This document shows positions 1 to 8,576 of a stretch of DNA of 64,000 bases, piece by piece. The notes under the pieces were generated by a model. The model was not told where the DNA came from. It saw only the letters and a list, made by a program, of their open reading frames with translations, and did not search any database. A program made the position numbers and the translations under genes. The DNA comes from JBPCNH01 sp051001455 (GTDB lineage: Bacteria; Actinomycetota; CADDZG01; WHSQ01). Each line of letters starts with the position of its first letter. The stretch's first letter is position 1. The DNA lies in NCBI GenBank assembly GCA_051001455.1, contig JBPCNH010000023.1, forward strand, positions 62,001 through 126,000, in the 5' to 3' direction.

Positions 1-134
1 AGCTCGGCCCTCGTGGCGTCTTTGTCTTCGGTCGCCTCGATCTGCGAATCCCACCACGCCAAGAAGAAAGACTTCTCGAGCTCTGCTATGCGCGTGTTGA
101 GATTGTCGAGCAACCGGTGTGTACGCTCCGGCAT
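1..134 (-). CDS. N-terminal fragment of a probable M2/M3-like zinc metallopeptidase
   Basis: Reading on the minus strand from an ATG at 134 gives 44 codons that run off the window edge without a stop. The residues around position 20 read LEKSFFLAWWDSQIEAT, which resembles the N-terminus of bacterial peptidyl-dipeptidase-type (M2/M3) metallopeptidases, where an AWW motif follows a charged helix. The zinc motif would lie beyond the window, so the family call is an inference. The gene follows the pilus operon in the same direction, 33 bases after its last stop. No good ribosome binding site is visible. Confidence 0.45.
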   Translation of the reverse strand, partial: MPERTHRLLDNLNTRIAELEKSFFLAWWDSQIEATEDKDATRAE

Positions 135-167
135 CGCCGGTCAGGATAACGGTTACCCCCCTCTTTC

Positions 168-830
168 TTAACGGGTGCCCAAGAGCTCGAAGTGCCACGG
201 CTCGTGGCTCAGCGGACGATGCAACGGAAGTCCGAGCCGGGTCACCAGCCGAGCCGCCAGGTCGAGGTCGCCCCCGAGGTCCACGGCCAGGCCTCTCTCG
301 TGCATCGAGGATCCCGGCCGAGCCACCCAATCGTCGGCGCTCTCGGCGGTGCCGTAACGGGCCAGAGCTCGCACCCACAAGGCAGCTTGCACGTCAGAGG
401 TGCGGAAACCTGATCGCACTACGACACGCCCTGCGGCAGCTTCGACCAGGCGATCGACCGCGGCCTTTAGCTGTGGGTGCAATCCGGCTGCCCGCGTCGA
501 CGCGATCAAGGGAGCGAACATCCGAGGATCGATGATCGACCTAGCGCGCGCAGTGGCTCCGTCGATACCTACGGTGACCTCCATGGAGGTGGCGCCCCCT
601 TCACAGCGGCACCCAAGGAGTTCTGCTCCGTTCGCCTCCGCGTAGCGACGCGCAACCTGAGTCGGGATCCCCCGGCCGTACGGAGCAGACTCTGCGACGG
701 CTGCCAAAGCCGCAGCATCGGCGGCCAGTTGGACACGGGCATCCAGATCCGACGCCGAACCGACCGCGGCGATGAGCGTGCCGACGCCGAGCGAAAGAGC
801 GGCCACACACGCACACAAGAGAAGGGTCAT
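168..830 (-). CDS. TadE-like pseudopilin fused to a VanY-type D,D-carboxypeptidase domain
   Basis: This 220-residue protein has two parts. Residues 1-105 look like the short TadE/TadG-like secretion-neighbourhood protein: an N-terminal hydrophobic helix (about 1-27) followed by an alanine-rich QLAADAAALAA stretch. Residues 115-220 look like a VanY/D-alanyl-D-alanine carboxypeptidase: SGFRT at 140-144, SSMHERGLAVD with H177 and D184, and EPWHFE with E210 and H213, which are the expected zinc ligands and catalytic acid. The ATG overlaps the TadE gene stop by four bases, so it is the last gene of the pilus operon. It likely sits in the membrane with the peptidase outside, where it could trim peptidoglycan around the pilus. 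The fusion is unusual; the enzymatic role is inferred from motifs. Confidence 0.75.
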   Translation of the reverse strand: MTLLLCACVAALSLGVGTLIAAVGSASDLDARVQLAADAAALAAVAESAPYGRGIPTQVARRYAEANGAELLGCRCEGGATSMEVTVGIDGATARARSIIDPRMFAPLIASTRAAGLHPQLKAAVDRLVEAAAGRVVVRSGFRTSDVQAALWVRALARYGTAESADDWVARPGSSMHERGLAVDLGGDLDLAARLVTRLGLPLHRPLSHEPWHFELLGTR

Positions 831-1207
831 GGACGCTCGATCCGCATCACGGCGCGCGCCTCCATCTCGACCCTTCGGAAGATCGCGCCCAACAACGGCA
901 CCCTCCCCGGAGGGTTGTAGGCGACGTGGACCTCGAGTGGAGCGCCCTGAACCCTGCTCTCGGGAGCGGGCGAGACCGCCACGCGCACATCTTCCAGGCC
1001 GCCTGCCTCGGCGGCCTCGATCACCCGGTCCAAGTCATGCTCCACGACCGCCACCCGGGCTGCTTCTCGCGCCGCGTGTACTAGACGCCCCTGGTCCATG
1101 GCGAACATCCCGAGCTCGAAGAGAAGCCCGAGGACAAGAGCGACGAACGGAAGACATAGCGCCAGCTCGACGGTGGTCTGACCGGCGTTACCCCGAGCGC
1201 CGCTCAC
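827..1207 (-). CDS. TadE-like minor pilin
   Basis: The product is 126 residues. It starts with GQTTVELAL followed by one membrane helix (about 12-33), the usual N-terminus of TadE minor pilins, where the E next to the hydrophobic segment is part of the prepilin-peptidase recognition region. The rest is a small extracytoplasmic domain. It starts with GTG and overlaps the Flp pilin stop by four bases; its own stop overlaps the next gene in the same way, so translation is probably coupled. It is expected to act in assembly of the Flp/Tad pilus. Confidence 0.8.
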   Translation of the reverse strand: MSGARGNAGQTTVELALCLPFVALVLGLLFELGMFAMDQGRLVHAAREAARVAVVEHDLDRVIEAAEAGGLEDVRVAVSPAPESRVQGAPLEVHVAYNPPGRVPLLGAIFRRVEMEARAVMRIERP

Positions 1208-1386
1208 CCTCCGGCGCGCTCGAGCAGGCCGGACACGATCGTTTCGAACATCCCCGTCAGCACACCCGTCTTGATGAACGCCGCAAGGGTTCCAACCACC
1301 AGGCCCACCACCAGCAGCACCAAGGCATACTCAGCGGTGGTCTGGCCTCCTTCCGAACGGCCTACGAACTTGAGAGCTCGAGCCAC
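1204..1386 (-). CDS. Flp-type pilin (DUF4244 family)
   Basis: This is a 60-residue protein with GQTTAEYALVLL leading into a single hydrophobic helix, the hallmark of actinobacterial Flp-like pilins. It is the likely major subunit of the Tad pilus after cleavage near the G-Q/T-T-A-E-Y junction. The chosen start is GTG at 1386 because AGGAGG lies six bases upstream; longer readings have no binding site and biased composition. It precedes TadE with a four-base overlap and follows the DUF192 lipoprotein gene after a 92-base gap that may carry its own promoter, since pilin is needed in excess. Confidence 0.8.
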   Translation of the reverse strand: MARALKFVGRSEGGQTTAEYALVLLVVGLVVGTLAAFIKTGVLTGMFETIVSGLLERAGG

Positions 1387-1478
1387 GTCGCACCTCCTGA
1401 CATAGGACCGGCGGTTCGCCGGCGTCTTCCGCCATCGGAGCGCGCGTGGAGAAGGCGCGTTGTGACCACAGTCACGCG

Positions 1479-2009
1479 TCAATCGTTGAAGAGTTTGTTC
1501 CTCTCGTTGTGCACGATGTGGATGTCGTCGCCCTGCTCGATGCCCCATTCGGCGAACTCCCCCTGCTCGACCTCGAGCGCGCCGAAGTACGAGACCCCGG
1601 GGTCGTACGACTCGCAAGGATCGGCCTCACACGGATCCATGTCGAGGATCTCGAGGATCGTGCCTTCCTTGTCGAAGAACGCGATGGACAGTGGCGTGAG
1701 CGTGTCTTTCATCCAGAAGCCACCGCTGTTCCCCTCGAAGAATATGAAAGCCATCCCCTCTCGATGGCCCAGACAGGTCCGGTGCATCAACCCCTGAGCT
1801 TGTTGCTCGGGAGTTTCGGCGATCTCGAGGTCGAGAAGTACCGATCCTTCATCTCCCTTGAGGATGGCGCGCCCCGTATAGAAATCAGGGTCCGGAGCGG
1901 GAACGGTCGCCTTGGCATCGCAGTCGTCGGCGGGCGCGGCTGCATCGTCCGAACCGCCACAGGCGGTCGCGAGCAGCAGGGCGACACAAAGAGCCGGCAA
2001 TCGAGTCAT
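1479..2009 (-). CDS. DUF192-family lipoprotein
   Basis: The 176-residue product begins with a lipoprotein signal (hydrophobic core then ATAC at about 14-17). The mature part carries DUF192 motifs: GLMHRTCL, GMAFIFFEG, GFWMKDTLTPLSIAF, and a late ALEV..G stretch. DUF192 proteins are small secreted or lipid-anchored proteins of unknown biochemistry. The gene sits between the fused TadBC gene (15 bases after its stop) and the pilin, which is not the usual content of this operon. The cytosine-rich insert of cysteines (about residues 140-150, CEADPC) is not common in the family and may form a disulfide. Confidence 0.8.
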   Translation of the reverse strand: MTRLPALCVALLLATACGGSDDAAAPADDCDAKATVPAPDPDFYTGRAILKGDEGSVLLDLEIAETPEQQAQGLMHRTCLGHREGMAFIFFEGNSGGFWMKDTLTPLSIAFFDKEGTILEILDMDPCEADPCESYDPGVSYFGALEVEQGEFAEWGIEQGDDIHIVHNERNKLFND

Positions 2010-2023
2010 GGATGACCACTTTC

Positions 2024-3013
2024 TCACCCCGAGCCGGTAATGCTTCGCAGGAAGGGTCCGAGCCCGAGCAGCACGCAGGCCGGCAGGATGCAGAGCGTCA
2101 AGGGCAACGCCATGCGAACGGGCGCCTTTCGGAGGTCCATCTCGAAGCGAGAACGCTCGCGCTGCTCCACCGTCGTCGCGAACCGGCGGAGGAATGTCTC
2201 GGCCGGCAATCCCCGTTCCGTGAGTGAACGCACCAGGGAGCCGAACGCCCTGAGATCCGGGTCCTCGCACGCACCCAGAGCTTCCCGCCACGGCGCGCCG
2301 AGACGAGAACGGGCACGGGCCCGGAGCAACTCTGGATGGCGCGACGCTCCGGCCGCCGTGTCCAACGCCGATCGCATACCGGCGCCACAGCGGATCTCGG
2401 TGGCGACGACCTCGGCAAGGTGAGCGACCGGATGGCGCGCCGGAAGGCACGGGACCAGCCGGGACATCCAGCGCGCCCCCGCGAGCGAAAGACCGATGCC
2501 CGCCACGGCGAGGAAGCCATCCATCCCGGCCACCTCGAGTGAACCGGAACCGGCCACCAGCGGGATGGTTCCGAGCGGCATCAACCCGACGATGCGTGCC
2601 GATAGGCGCATGCCCGACACGTGGGCGGCGATCGACCGTTGCTCTTCATCGCGACGGCGCAAGCGGTTCGCTTCGTCGAGCAGAGCCGATCCGATCGCCA
2701 TCGCGCTTCGGTGATGGATGTGCGCCACACTTGGAGCCAGGGACGGCTCGGCTTCGAGCGCGGGCTGCACCGGCGCGCCGAGGCATACACGGCGCGCCAC
2801 CCTCTCGCATGCGAACCGCAGGCTCAGCGGGACATGATCCGGCCACTCGACAACGGCGCGCCGCAACGACCGATGGTCCAAGAGACCGGCCAAGGCCTCG
2901 AGCGCCGCGGCGACCTCTAGCAGTGGAGCCCGTGCGTAGACGGGTCGTCGCACGGCCCACCGTGACGGTGCGGCCCTCCACCACCGGAGCGGACTACAGA
3001 GAAGCTGGCGCAT
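2024..3013 (-). CDS. Fused TadB-TadC type II secretion F domain protein
   Basis: The product is about 329 residues. The first half has a cytoplasmic helical segment followed by two membrane helices (about 135-185). The second half repeats the pattern: LAEVVATEIRCGAGMRSALD helices, RFEMDLRKAPVRMALP, and a final membrane helix. This is how TadB and TadC (GspF-like inner membrane platform proteins) look when joined; mycobacteria have two separate genes. The gene overlaps the ATPase stop by 20 bases. The exact start is uncertain: TTG at 3025 and GTG at 2953 are alternatives. Confidence 0.72.
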   Translation of the reverse strand: MRQLLCSPLRWWRAAPSRWAVRRPVYARAPLLEVAAALEALAGLLDHRSLRRAVVEWPDHVPLSLRFACERVARRVCLGAPVQPALEAEPSLAPSVAHIHHRSAMAIGSALLDEANRLRRRDEEQRSIAAHVSGMRLSARIVGLMPLGTIPLVAGSGSLEVAGMDGFLAVAGIGLSLAGARWMSRLVPCLPARHPVAHLAEVVATEIRCGAGMRSALDTAAGASRHPELLRARARSRLGAPWREALGACEDPDLRAFGSLVRSLTERGLPAETFLRRFATTVEQRERSRFEMDLRKAPVRMALPLTLCILPACVLLGLGPFLRSITGSG

Positions 3014-4019
3014 CGTCGATCGCAACGACGCGCCGAACGCCCTCGACCCGTTCGAGCTGGACGATCAAGTCAAAGGCGTCGACGATTTGAGCACGCAACG
3101 AGTCCTCCGACGCGCCCGAGCGTGCCGTCAGAGCGAGGTCCGTCAAGCGGCGCAGAGCGCCCTGAGGGGAATGGGCATGGATGCTCACCATCGAACCCCT
3201 ATGACCTGTCGCGAAAGCCATGCACGCGTCGAACGCCTCCGCGCCGCGCACCTCGCCGATCACGATGCGGTCCGGACGCATCCGTAGGGCGGCTCTGACC
3301 AGAACGTGCATCGGCACGGCGCCCCTGCCTTCGAGGTTGGGTCGGCGAGCGAGCAGCGATACAACGTGCGCATCAGCTCTGAGCTCGGGCGTCTCCTCGA
3401 TAGTCACGACCCGTTCGTGCTCCGGAACGATGGCGAGTAGCGCGCTCAGAAGCGTGGTCTTCCCCGTGCCGGTCGCACCCGACAGAGCGATCGATCGGCC
3501 GGCCGTCACGGCCTCGCGCAGGATCCGGTCCTGGTCCTCGGTGATCATGCTTCGGGCACGGAGCGAACCTAGATCGAGTGGTCGCCGCGAGAAGCGGCGG
3601 ATCGACACCAATGGACCATCGGGTGCAACGGGCGCGACAACCGCGTGGATCCGCGATCCGTCTAACAAGCGCGCGTCGGCTATCGGATGTGCGGCATCGA
3701 TACGCTCGCCGGCGTCTCCGATCCACCGCTCGACAAAGTCCTCGAGCTCGGTCCGTGATCCGAATCGGGCGCAAGCACGCCTCAAAACGCCGTCTCTTTC
3801 GATCCACACGTCATCCGGTCCGTTGACGAGGATGTCGGTAACCGCATCGTCGGCCATATGGACGGTGAGGGGCCCGAATCCGTCGATATCGTCGTGAATC
3901 TCGTTGAGGATCGTTCCGTCACCGCCGACGAGACTCTTCAATCGCAGCCTGCGCTCGGCGGCATCGAGAAGAGCCAGATCTTCATGAGCGAGGACGATCT
4001 CGCGCGCGAGCGCCCTCAT
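2994..4019 (-). CDS. TadA/CpaF-type pilus assembly ATPase
   Basis: This 341-residue cytoplasmic ATPase powers Tad pilus extension. Visible motifs are Walker A GATGTGKTT at about 181-189, the Asp box region EETPEL, a Walker B-like DRIVIGEVRG at about 250-259, and the His box GSMVSIHAHS. The N-terminal part includes DDAVTDILVNGPDDVWIE, typical of CpaF. The start at 4019 is chosen because its ATG overlaps the TGA of the CpaE-like gene (ATGA), the same coupling seen elsewhere in this operon; a longer reading lacks any support. Confidence 0.88.
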   Translation of the reverse strand: MRALAREIVLAHEDLALLDAAERRLRLKSLVGGDGTILNEIHDDIDGFGPLTVHMADDAVTDILVNGPDDVWIERDGVLRRACARFGSRTELEDFVERWIGDAGERIDAAHPIADARLLDGSRIHAVVAPVAPDGPLVSIRRFSRRPLDLGSLRARSMITEDQDRILREAVTAGRSIALSGATGTGKTTLLSALLAIVPEHERVVTIEETPELRADAHVVSLLARRPNLEGRGAVPMHVLVRAALRMRPDRIVIGEVRGAEAFDACMAFATGHRGSMVSIHAHSPQGALRRLTDLALTARSGASEDSLRAQIVDAFDLIVQLERVEGVRRVVAIDDAPASL

Positions 4020-4942
4020 GCGCGTTCGATCCCTTGCGCAACGCGAGTCATCCTGCGCACCCATCTGGTCCATGGACCCGTCAGCAGGCCGAACCCATCC
4101 TCCACATCCCGAAGCAACGGCGTGCACGGCAGCTCGGCCATCACGCGGCGCTCCAAGAGAGCTTCCACGCCTCGGCGCGTGATCGATCCACCGCTGCCGG
4201 TCCGGTTGATCACGACCCCCCAACGCACATCCGTTCGTCGCAGGCGTCGCTCGGCGGCGGCGCATCCCGGGCGCGTCGGCGGAACCACCAGCAAGGCGGC
4301 GCGCGGACCGAAAGACATCGCGCCGCGCCCTACGTCGACGACCACCACGTCGAAGAGACGCGCCGCCCGCCGGACCACCTCATCGGGCACGCGGTCACCG
4401 CCCTCCGGTGCGAGCAACGACCGAAAACCTCCCCGTACGGGAAGGCTCGCCAGCATCAGGTCCTCGTCGGTCTCGCCGGCGTCCCCCCAGGTCTTGGATC
4501 CGTCGCCTATATCGAAGCGCGCCCTGAAGAACGGTTCTGGACCTGCCTCTGCCAGGCAGACCTTGTTCATGCGACCGAGTCGCTCGGCGAGGTGGAGAGC
4601 GATGGTGCTGCACCCCGCGCCGCCGCTCGCGCCGACGACCGCCACCACCTTGCCGCTGCATCTCTGCGCCAACGCGGCTCGCACGGCATCAACGCAATCC
4701 ACCGGGTGGTCCGGGTCGAAGCAGATGTCATCCGTGCTGGCGTCGCCGAGATCGATGCCTCGCACCACCACTGCGGTGCCGTCCGGGGTCTCCCTGTGCA
4801 GGGAGAACGCCCACCCGGGCTCGTCCTCGAAGGCCTTCACCGCCGCCAGGCGCACCGCCGGATCGTTCGAGACCATCGCCACTTCAGGTCTACCCACCGC
4901 GCGAGCATCCGCCGCCGCCCCGGGACCCCCTGTGGCGCGCAT
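4016..4942 (-). CDS. CpaE/TadZ-like pilus localisation ATPase
   Basis: The product (308 residues from the start chosen) has an N-terminal receiver-like segment (PEVAMVSNDPAV) and a MinD/ParA-type domain with a deviant P-loop GASGGAGCSTIA at about 104-115. The central and C-terminal parts read VVVDVGRG and VVPPTRPG, as in the secretion-neighbourhood CpaE-like proteins of Actinobacteria. It probably positions the Tad machine at the membrane. It is first in the operon, divergent from the HAD gene with only 25 bases between start codons. ATG 4876 is an alternative start but would cut the first beta strand. Confidence 0.8.
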   Translation of the reverse strand: MRATGGPGAAADARAVGRPEVAMVSNDPAVRLAAVKAFEDEPGWAFSLHRETPDGTAVVVRGIDLGDASTDDICFDPDHPVDCVDAVRAALAQRCSGKVVAVVGASGGAGCSTIALHLAERLGRMNKVCLAEAGPEPFFRARFDIGDGSKTWGDAGETDEDLMLASLPVRGGFRSLLAPEGGDRVPDEVVRRAARLFDVVVVDVGRGAMSFGPRAALLVVPPTRPGCAAAERRLRRTDVRWGVVINRTGSGGSITRRGVEALLERRVMAELPCTPLLRDVEDGFGLLTGPWTRWVRRMTRVAQGIERA

Positions 4943-4967
4943 CACCCGAAGAGGTGACACTAGGTTC

Positions 4968-5786
4968 ATGGAAGCGGCGTTCTTCGATCTCGACAAAACG
5001 ATCATCGCCAGGTCGAGCCCTCTCGCGCTCGGCCGCTCCTTCTTCCGCGAAGGGCTGATCGGGCGCACCTTCCTCCTCAAGTCTCTCTACGCACAACTCG
5101 TCTTCTATCTGATGGGTGCGGACGACGAGAAGATGGAACGGATGCGTCTCGAAGCGGCGCGTCTCACTGCCGGATGGGAGCAAGAGCGCGTTAAACAGGT
5201 CGTCACCGAAGTCTTGGAAGAGGTCATCTCCCCGCTCATCTACGCGGAAGCTCTCGAGCTGATGCACGACCATCGCGAAGCCGGCCGGCTGGTCTGCATC
5301 GTCTCCTCGTCGCCGACGGAGATCGTCGAGCCGCTGGCCGACCTACTGAGGGTCGACCGTTTCATCGCGACGAGGCCCACGGTCGAGGAGGGCAAGTACA
5401 CGGGCGAGCTGGACTTCTATGCCTACGGCCCCTTCAAGGCCGACGCGATCAAGGAGCTCGCGGCCGAGATGGATATCGATCTCGAGGGATCGTTCGCTTA
5501 CACGGATTCGGTTACAGACCTTCCGCTGCTCGAGCTCGTGGGGAACCCTGTGTGCGTCAACCCGGACAAAGAGCTACGGAGATTGGCCACCGAACGCAAC
5601 TGGCAGGTCGAGTTCTTCCGCGCCCCGGTCCCTTTGCGAGGGCGGTTGCCCCATCTCAAACGCCCCGACATCCTAGAGACCGGCGGAAGGGTGTTCGCCG
5701 CAGTGGGCCTCGCCGGGATGGCAGCGACTATCTGGTGGATCGCCGCCCATAAGAGGACGCGTTCGGCAAAGGACCGCAGTCGGTAA
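4968..5786 (+). CDS. HAD-IB family (SerB-like) phosphatase with C-terminal membrane anchor
   Basis: The 272-residue protein opens with FFDLDKT (nucleophile D7), then has the SSSP motif II and a late DSVTDLPLL motif (Mg-binding aspartates), so it is a HAD-IB hydrolase of the SerB type. A hydrophobic helix near residues 245-260 followed by KRTRSAKDR suggests a C-terminal membrane anchor. Its divergent placement beside the cpaE-like gene matches the conserved actinobacterial neighbourhood (in mycobacteria the Rv3660c-Rv3661 junction). The substrate is unknown. The frame is open far upstream over the pilus genes, but that part is an antisense shadow. Confidence 0.85.
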   Translation: MEAAFFDLDKTIIARSSPLALGRSFFREGLIGRTFLLKSLYAQLVFYLMGADDEKMERMRLEAARLTAGWEQERVKQVVTEVLEEVISPLIYAEALELMHDHREAGRLVCIVSSSPTEIVEPLADLLRVDRFIATRPTVEEGKYTGELDFYAYGPFKADAIKELAAEMDIDLEGSFAYTDSVTDLPLLELVGNPVCVNPDKELRRLATERNWQVEFFRAPVPLRGRLPHLKRPDILETGGRVFAAVGLAGMAATIWWIAAHKRTRSAKDRSR

Positions 5787-5803
5787 ACCCGTGGTCCGCG
5801 GAG

Positions 5804-6829
5804 TCAGCCGGTGGGTGAGGCTGCCTTAGAGAGCTGAGGCTCTTCGGTCACATCGATGTCTGGGGACGGCGCGCCGCCCGGTTCTCCGGTCTTGAGGCGT
5901 GCGGCGCGCTGGGCCACCACCGACTCGATCCGCACGATCGCGGCGACCGATGCGACGATGATCGAGGCGCCGACGATGATCAGCGGAGTAACCGTCTCGG
6001 AAAGGATCAGCCAGCCGAGTGCGATCGCGACGACCGGATTGACATAGGCGTAGGTGGCTACCTTCGAGATCGGTGCGTTCTTCAACAACCACACGTAAGC
6101 GGTGAACGCGAGGAGAGAACCGGCAACGACCAGATAGACGAAGGCCCACAGTGAGGCGGCCGAGAAAGAACTGGGATCCAGCCCGTTCAACTCACCGCGC
6201 GCGATACCGACCAGGGACATGAGAGCTCCACCCGCCAGCATCTGCGCCATGGTCGAGACGAAGGGATCATCGGGCAAAGGAAGCTTCTTGGAGAAGAAAG
6301 ATCCACTAGCCCACGACACCGACGCGAGCACGACCAGCAACATCATCGCGAGGCTGGCTCCGTCGCTACCTTCGCTTCCGGGGGAGACGAGGATCGCAAC
6401 GCCGACGAATCCTGCCCCCACACCGAGCAGCGTCGCGCGAGGCACCGGCTCGCGGAACAGCTTGCGCAGCACCACGACCCACAGCGGAACCGAGGCGATG
6501 ATCAGCGCGGTAAGTCCAGACGGCACGTACTGCTCTGCGATCGACACCATCCCGTTACCACCGAGCAGCAGCGCGGCTCCGACGATCGCCGCTGCGTAGA
6601 GACCTCTGCCGGTCACCCGCACGGACCCGCGTCCGCGCTTCAGTCTCAGGAATACGAGAGTTATCGCCCCCGCGGCCATGAACCTGACCCCCGCCGTGAG
6701 CAGCGGCGGCATCGTCTCGACCGTGACCCGGATGGCGAGATAGGTGGATCCCCACACTATGTAGACGATCCAGAGGGCGATCCAGATCATCCAGCCCGGC
6801 GGCGGATTCCTGTCGGTTGTGGGGGTCAT
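5804..6829 (-). CDS. EamA/DMT family exporter
   Basis: This 341-residue protein has about ten hydrophobic segments arranged as two EamA repeats. The first repeat begins VYIVWGSTYLAIR, a signature of YedA/RhaT-type drug/metabolite transporters, and the second repeat has the equivalent SWASGSFFSKK segment. The C-terminal 40 residues are hydrophilic and probably cytoplasmic. Its substrate cannot be read from sequence. It converges with the HAD gene (17 bases between stops). It is the first of three EamA exporters in the window; the three are clearly divergent from one another. Confidence 0.9.
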   Translation of the reverse strand: MTPTTDRNPPPGWMIWIALWIVYIVWGSTYLAIRVTVETMPPLLTAGVRFMAAGAITLVFLRLKRGRGSVRVTGRGLYAAAIVGAALLLGGNGMVSIAEQYVPSGLTALIIASVPLWVVVLRKLFREPVPRATLLGVGAGFVGVAILVSPGSEGSDGASLAMMLLVVLASVSWASGSFFSKKLPLPDDPFVSTMAQMLAGGALMSLVGIARGELNGLDPSSFSAASLWAFVYLVVAGSLLAFTAYVWLLKNAPISKVATYAYVNPVVAIALGWLILSETVTPLIIVGASIIVASVAAIVRIESVVAQRAARLKTGEPGGAPSPDIDVTEEPQLSKAASPTG

Positions 6830-6948
6830 ACCCTCGCCAACTAGAACCTTACGAGAGGTATTCCGGCGCGCCGCAAAGTTCGAAGAATCAAAAGCTCCGC
6901 CGGGCGCGCCGGCCCTCGATGCCGAACATACCTAAGCGGGCGGTCAGA

Positions 6949-7782
6949 TCAGAGGGTCCCGAACGAGCCCGTCCGACGGCCCTCAGCTTCGAAGAAACGG
7001 AACAGTCCATAAGCAACCACCGCATAGATCGCGCCGATCATCGCCTCGGTCGCGACCATCGAAGAGACCTCGCGCCATGTGGCCCCTCCGGCGATGGCGC
7101 GCGCCGCCTCGATACCGTGGGTCAGCGGAACGCTCCGTCCGATCCCCTGGATCCATCCGGGCAGAGCCTCGAGAGGAACGTTCACGCCACAGATCAGCAG
7201 CATCAAGAAATAGGCGAGGTTCGATGCGAAGAACACATCGCGGGCTCTCAGACCCACCGACCCGATCGTCATCCCCAGCGCGGTGCAAGAGAACACCGTC
7301 ACGATCACCGTCCCTACCAGTGCCGGGATGCCGGATGCAGGCATCGAGAAGTCGAGCAGCGTTGCCCCTACGAGGAACCCGAACGCCGACACCAAGAGCC
7401 CGTTGGCCAGCGACGGCAACGCCCGGCCCAAGAAGAGGGCCACCCGGTTCGCGGGTGACGCCAGCAGCGGCATCAGTGTTCCGAAGTAACGCTCGTTGGC
7501 GATCGTCATAGTCATCCCATAGATCGCCGACATCGAGCACACCTGCACGGCGTTGCCAACGACAAAGAACGTGTCGTCCCGCAAGCCGCTGTAGCGGCCG
7601 ATGTAGGAGAAGAACAGGATCTGGAAGACGGGGCTCCCGAGCATGGTCGGGATATAGATCGAGGGCTTCAGCCAGTTGAAGAGCGCCCGGTACGAGATCA
7701 GCCCACCTATGAAGAAGATCCTCAACCAGGTGCGGATCGGGCGTGCCGTTCCGTTCGCGACAGTGGCCCCGGCGAGACTCAT
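6949..7782 (-). CDS. ABC-2 type exporter permease (second subunit)
   Basis: The product is 277 residues with six hydrophobic segments and the ABC-2 membrane domain pattern (an N-terminal cytoplasmic helix, then RALFNWLKPSIY, later LPLTHGIEAARAI). It is the third gene of a three-gene operon in which each junction is a four-base ATGA overlap. With the upstream permease it should form the heterodimeric channel of an exporter of the daunorubicin or lipid/polysaccharide type. The ATG at 7782 is chosen because it overlaps the previous stop; the longer frame has no start that fits. Confidence 0.88.
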   Translation of the reverse strand: MSLAGATVANGTARPIRTWLRIFFIGGLISYRALFNWLKPSIYIPTMLGSPVFQILFFSYIGRYSGLRDDTFFVVGNAVQVCSMSAIYGMTMTIANERYFGTLMPLLASPANRVALFLGRALPSLANGLLVSAFGFLVGATLLDFSMPASGIPALVGTVIVTVFSCTALGMTIGSVGLRARDVFFASNLAYFLMLLICGVNVPLEALPGWIQGIGRSVPLTHGIEAARAIAGGATWREVSSMVATEAMIGAIYAVVAYGLFRFFEAEGRRTGSFGTL

Positions 7783-8576
7783 GTCAGCGCGAGCGTGGCT
7801 CGTTCGCGCGCCAGCCGCTCGAAATAGCGCAGCGTGAGTGATCCGATGATGAGGTACAGAACACCGAGCACGAGAGTGGTCAGGACGTAAGGAGCAGGAT
7901 GGGCACCTCCCAGCGCCGCCGTCCTGATCGCCCTCATCCCCCAGGTCGGCGCCAGCACCCACGAGATCGGCGCCGCCCAGCCCGGCAGCAGCGCTACCGG
8001 GACCAACAGACCGGTCACCAACCACACCGGGTACTCGAGCAGGTTCGAGAGCGCGTTCGCGTGCCGGTACAGCACGAATGTCGAGGCCAACACGAGTCCC
8101 AGCAGACCCAAGGACAGGATCGTGACCGGAACCGCCACAATGAACCACCATGGGTGCGCGAGGTCGAGGGGGATGTCGAAGAAGAGCTTTCCCCAGAGAA
8201 GGGTCGAGCCAAGCGAATAGATGCCGATGGTCGAGTTGGCGAGCGTGGCGGGGATGAGTACGAGCACGAAGGGCGCCGGCGCGGCCATGAGTATCTCGAG
8301 GGTTCCCTGGTAGCGCTCCCATTGGATCAGACCGCCGGAACCGAACAGCGTGGACGACCAGATACCCATCAACCCTGCGCCGAGCGCGACGTACAACAGG
8401 CTCCCGGGGCGCTGACCGGCCTGGAACATGAAGAATGCGATGGTCGCGAAGATCACCGGCTGTATAAGTGACACCAGGATGAAGAAACCGGAGTGCGTGA
8501 GGGTCTTGAGCGTGAATAGCCAACCTCTCGCGATCAATCTGAACATCGCGCGCGGCGGTGGAAGCCGGTCGGTCAC
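7779..8576 (-). CDS. ABC-2 type exporter permease (first subunit)
   Basis: The 265-residue protein has six hydrophobic segments of the ABC-2 family, with the conserved WERYQGTLEILMAAP segment between helices 2 and 3, a coupling-helix region recognised in DrrB-like permeases. It overlaps both neighbours by four bases, so it is probably made in fixed ratio with the ATPase and the other permease. Substrate is unknown. Confidence 0.9.
   Translation of the reverse strand: MTDRLPPPRAMFRLIARGWLFTLKTLTHSGFFILVSLIQPVIFATIAFFMFQAGQRPGSLLYVALGAGLMGIWSSTLFGSGGLIQWERYQGTLEILMAAPAPFVLVLIPATLANSTIGIYSLGSTLLWGKLFFDIPLDLAHPWWFIVAVPVTILSLGLLGLVLASTFVLYRHANALSNLLEYPVWLVTGLLVPVALLPGWAAPISWVLAPTWGMRAIRTAALGGAHPAPYVLTTLVLGVLYLIIGSLTLRYFERLARERATLALT

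Noticed and set aside
3858..4967. Upstream extension of the HAD gene frame
   Set aside because: It runs antisense over the pilus ATPase and CpaE-like genes; the HAD motif starts right after ATG 4968.
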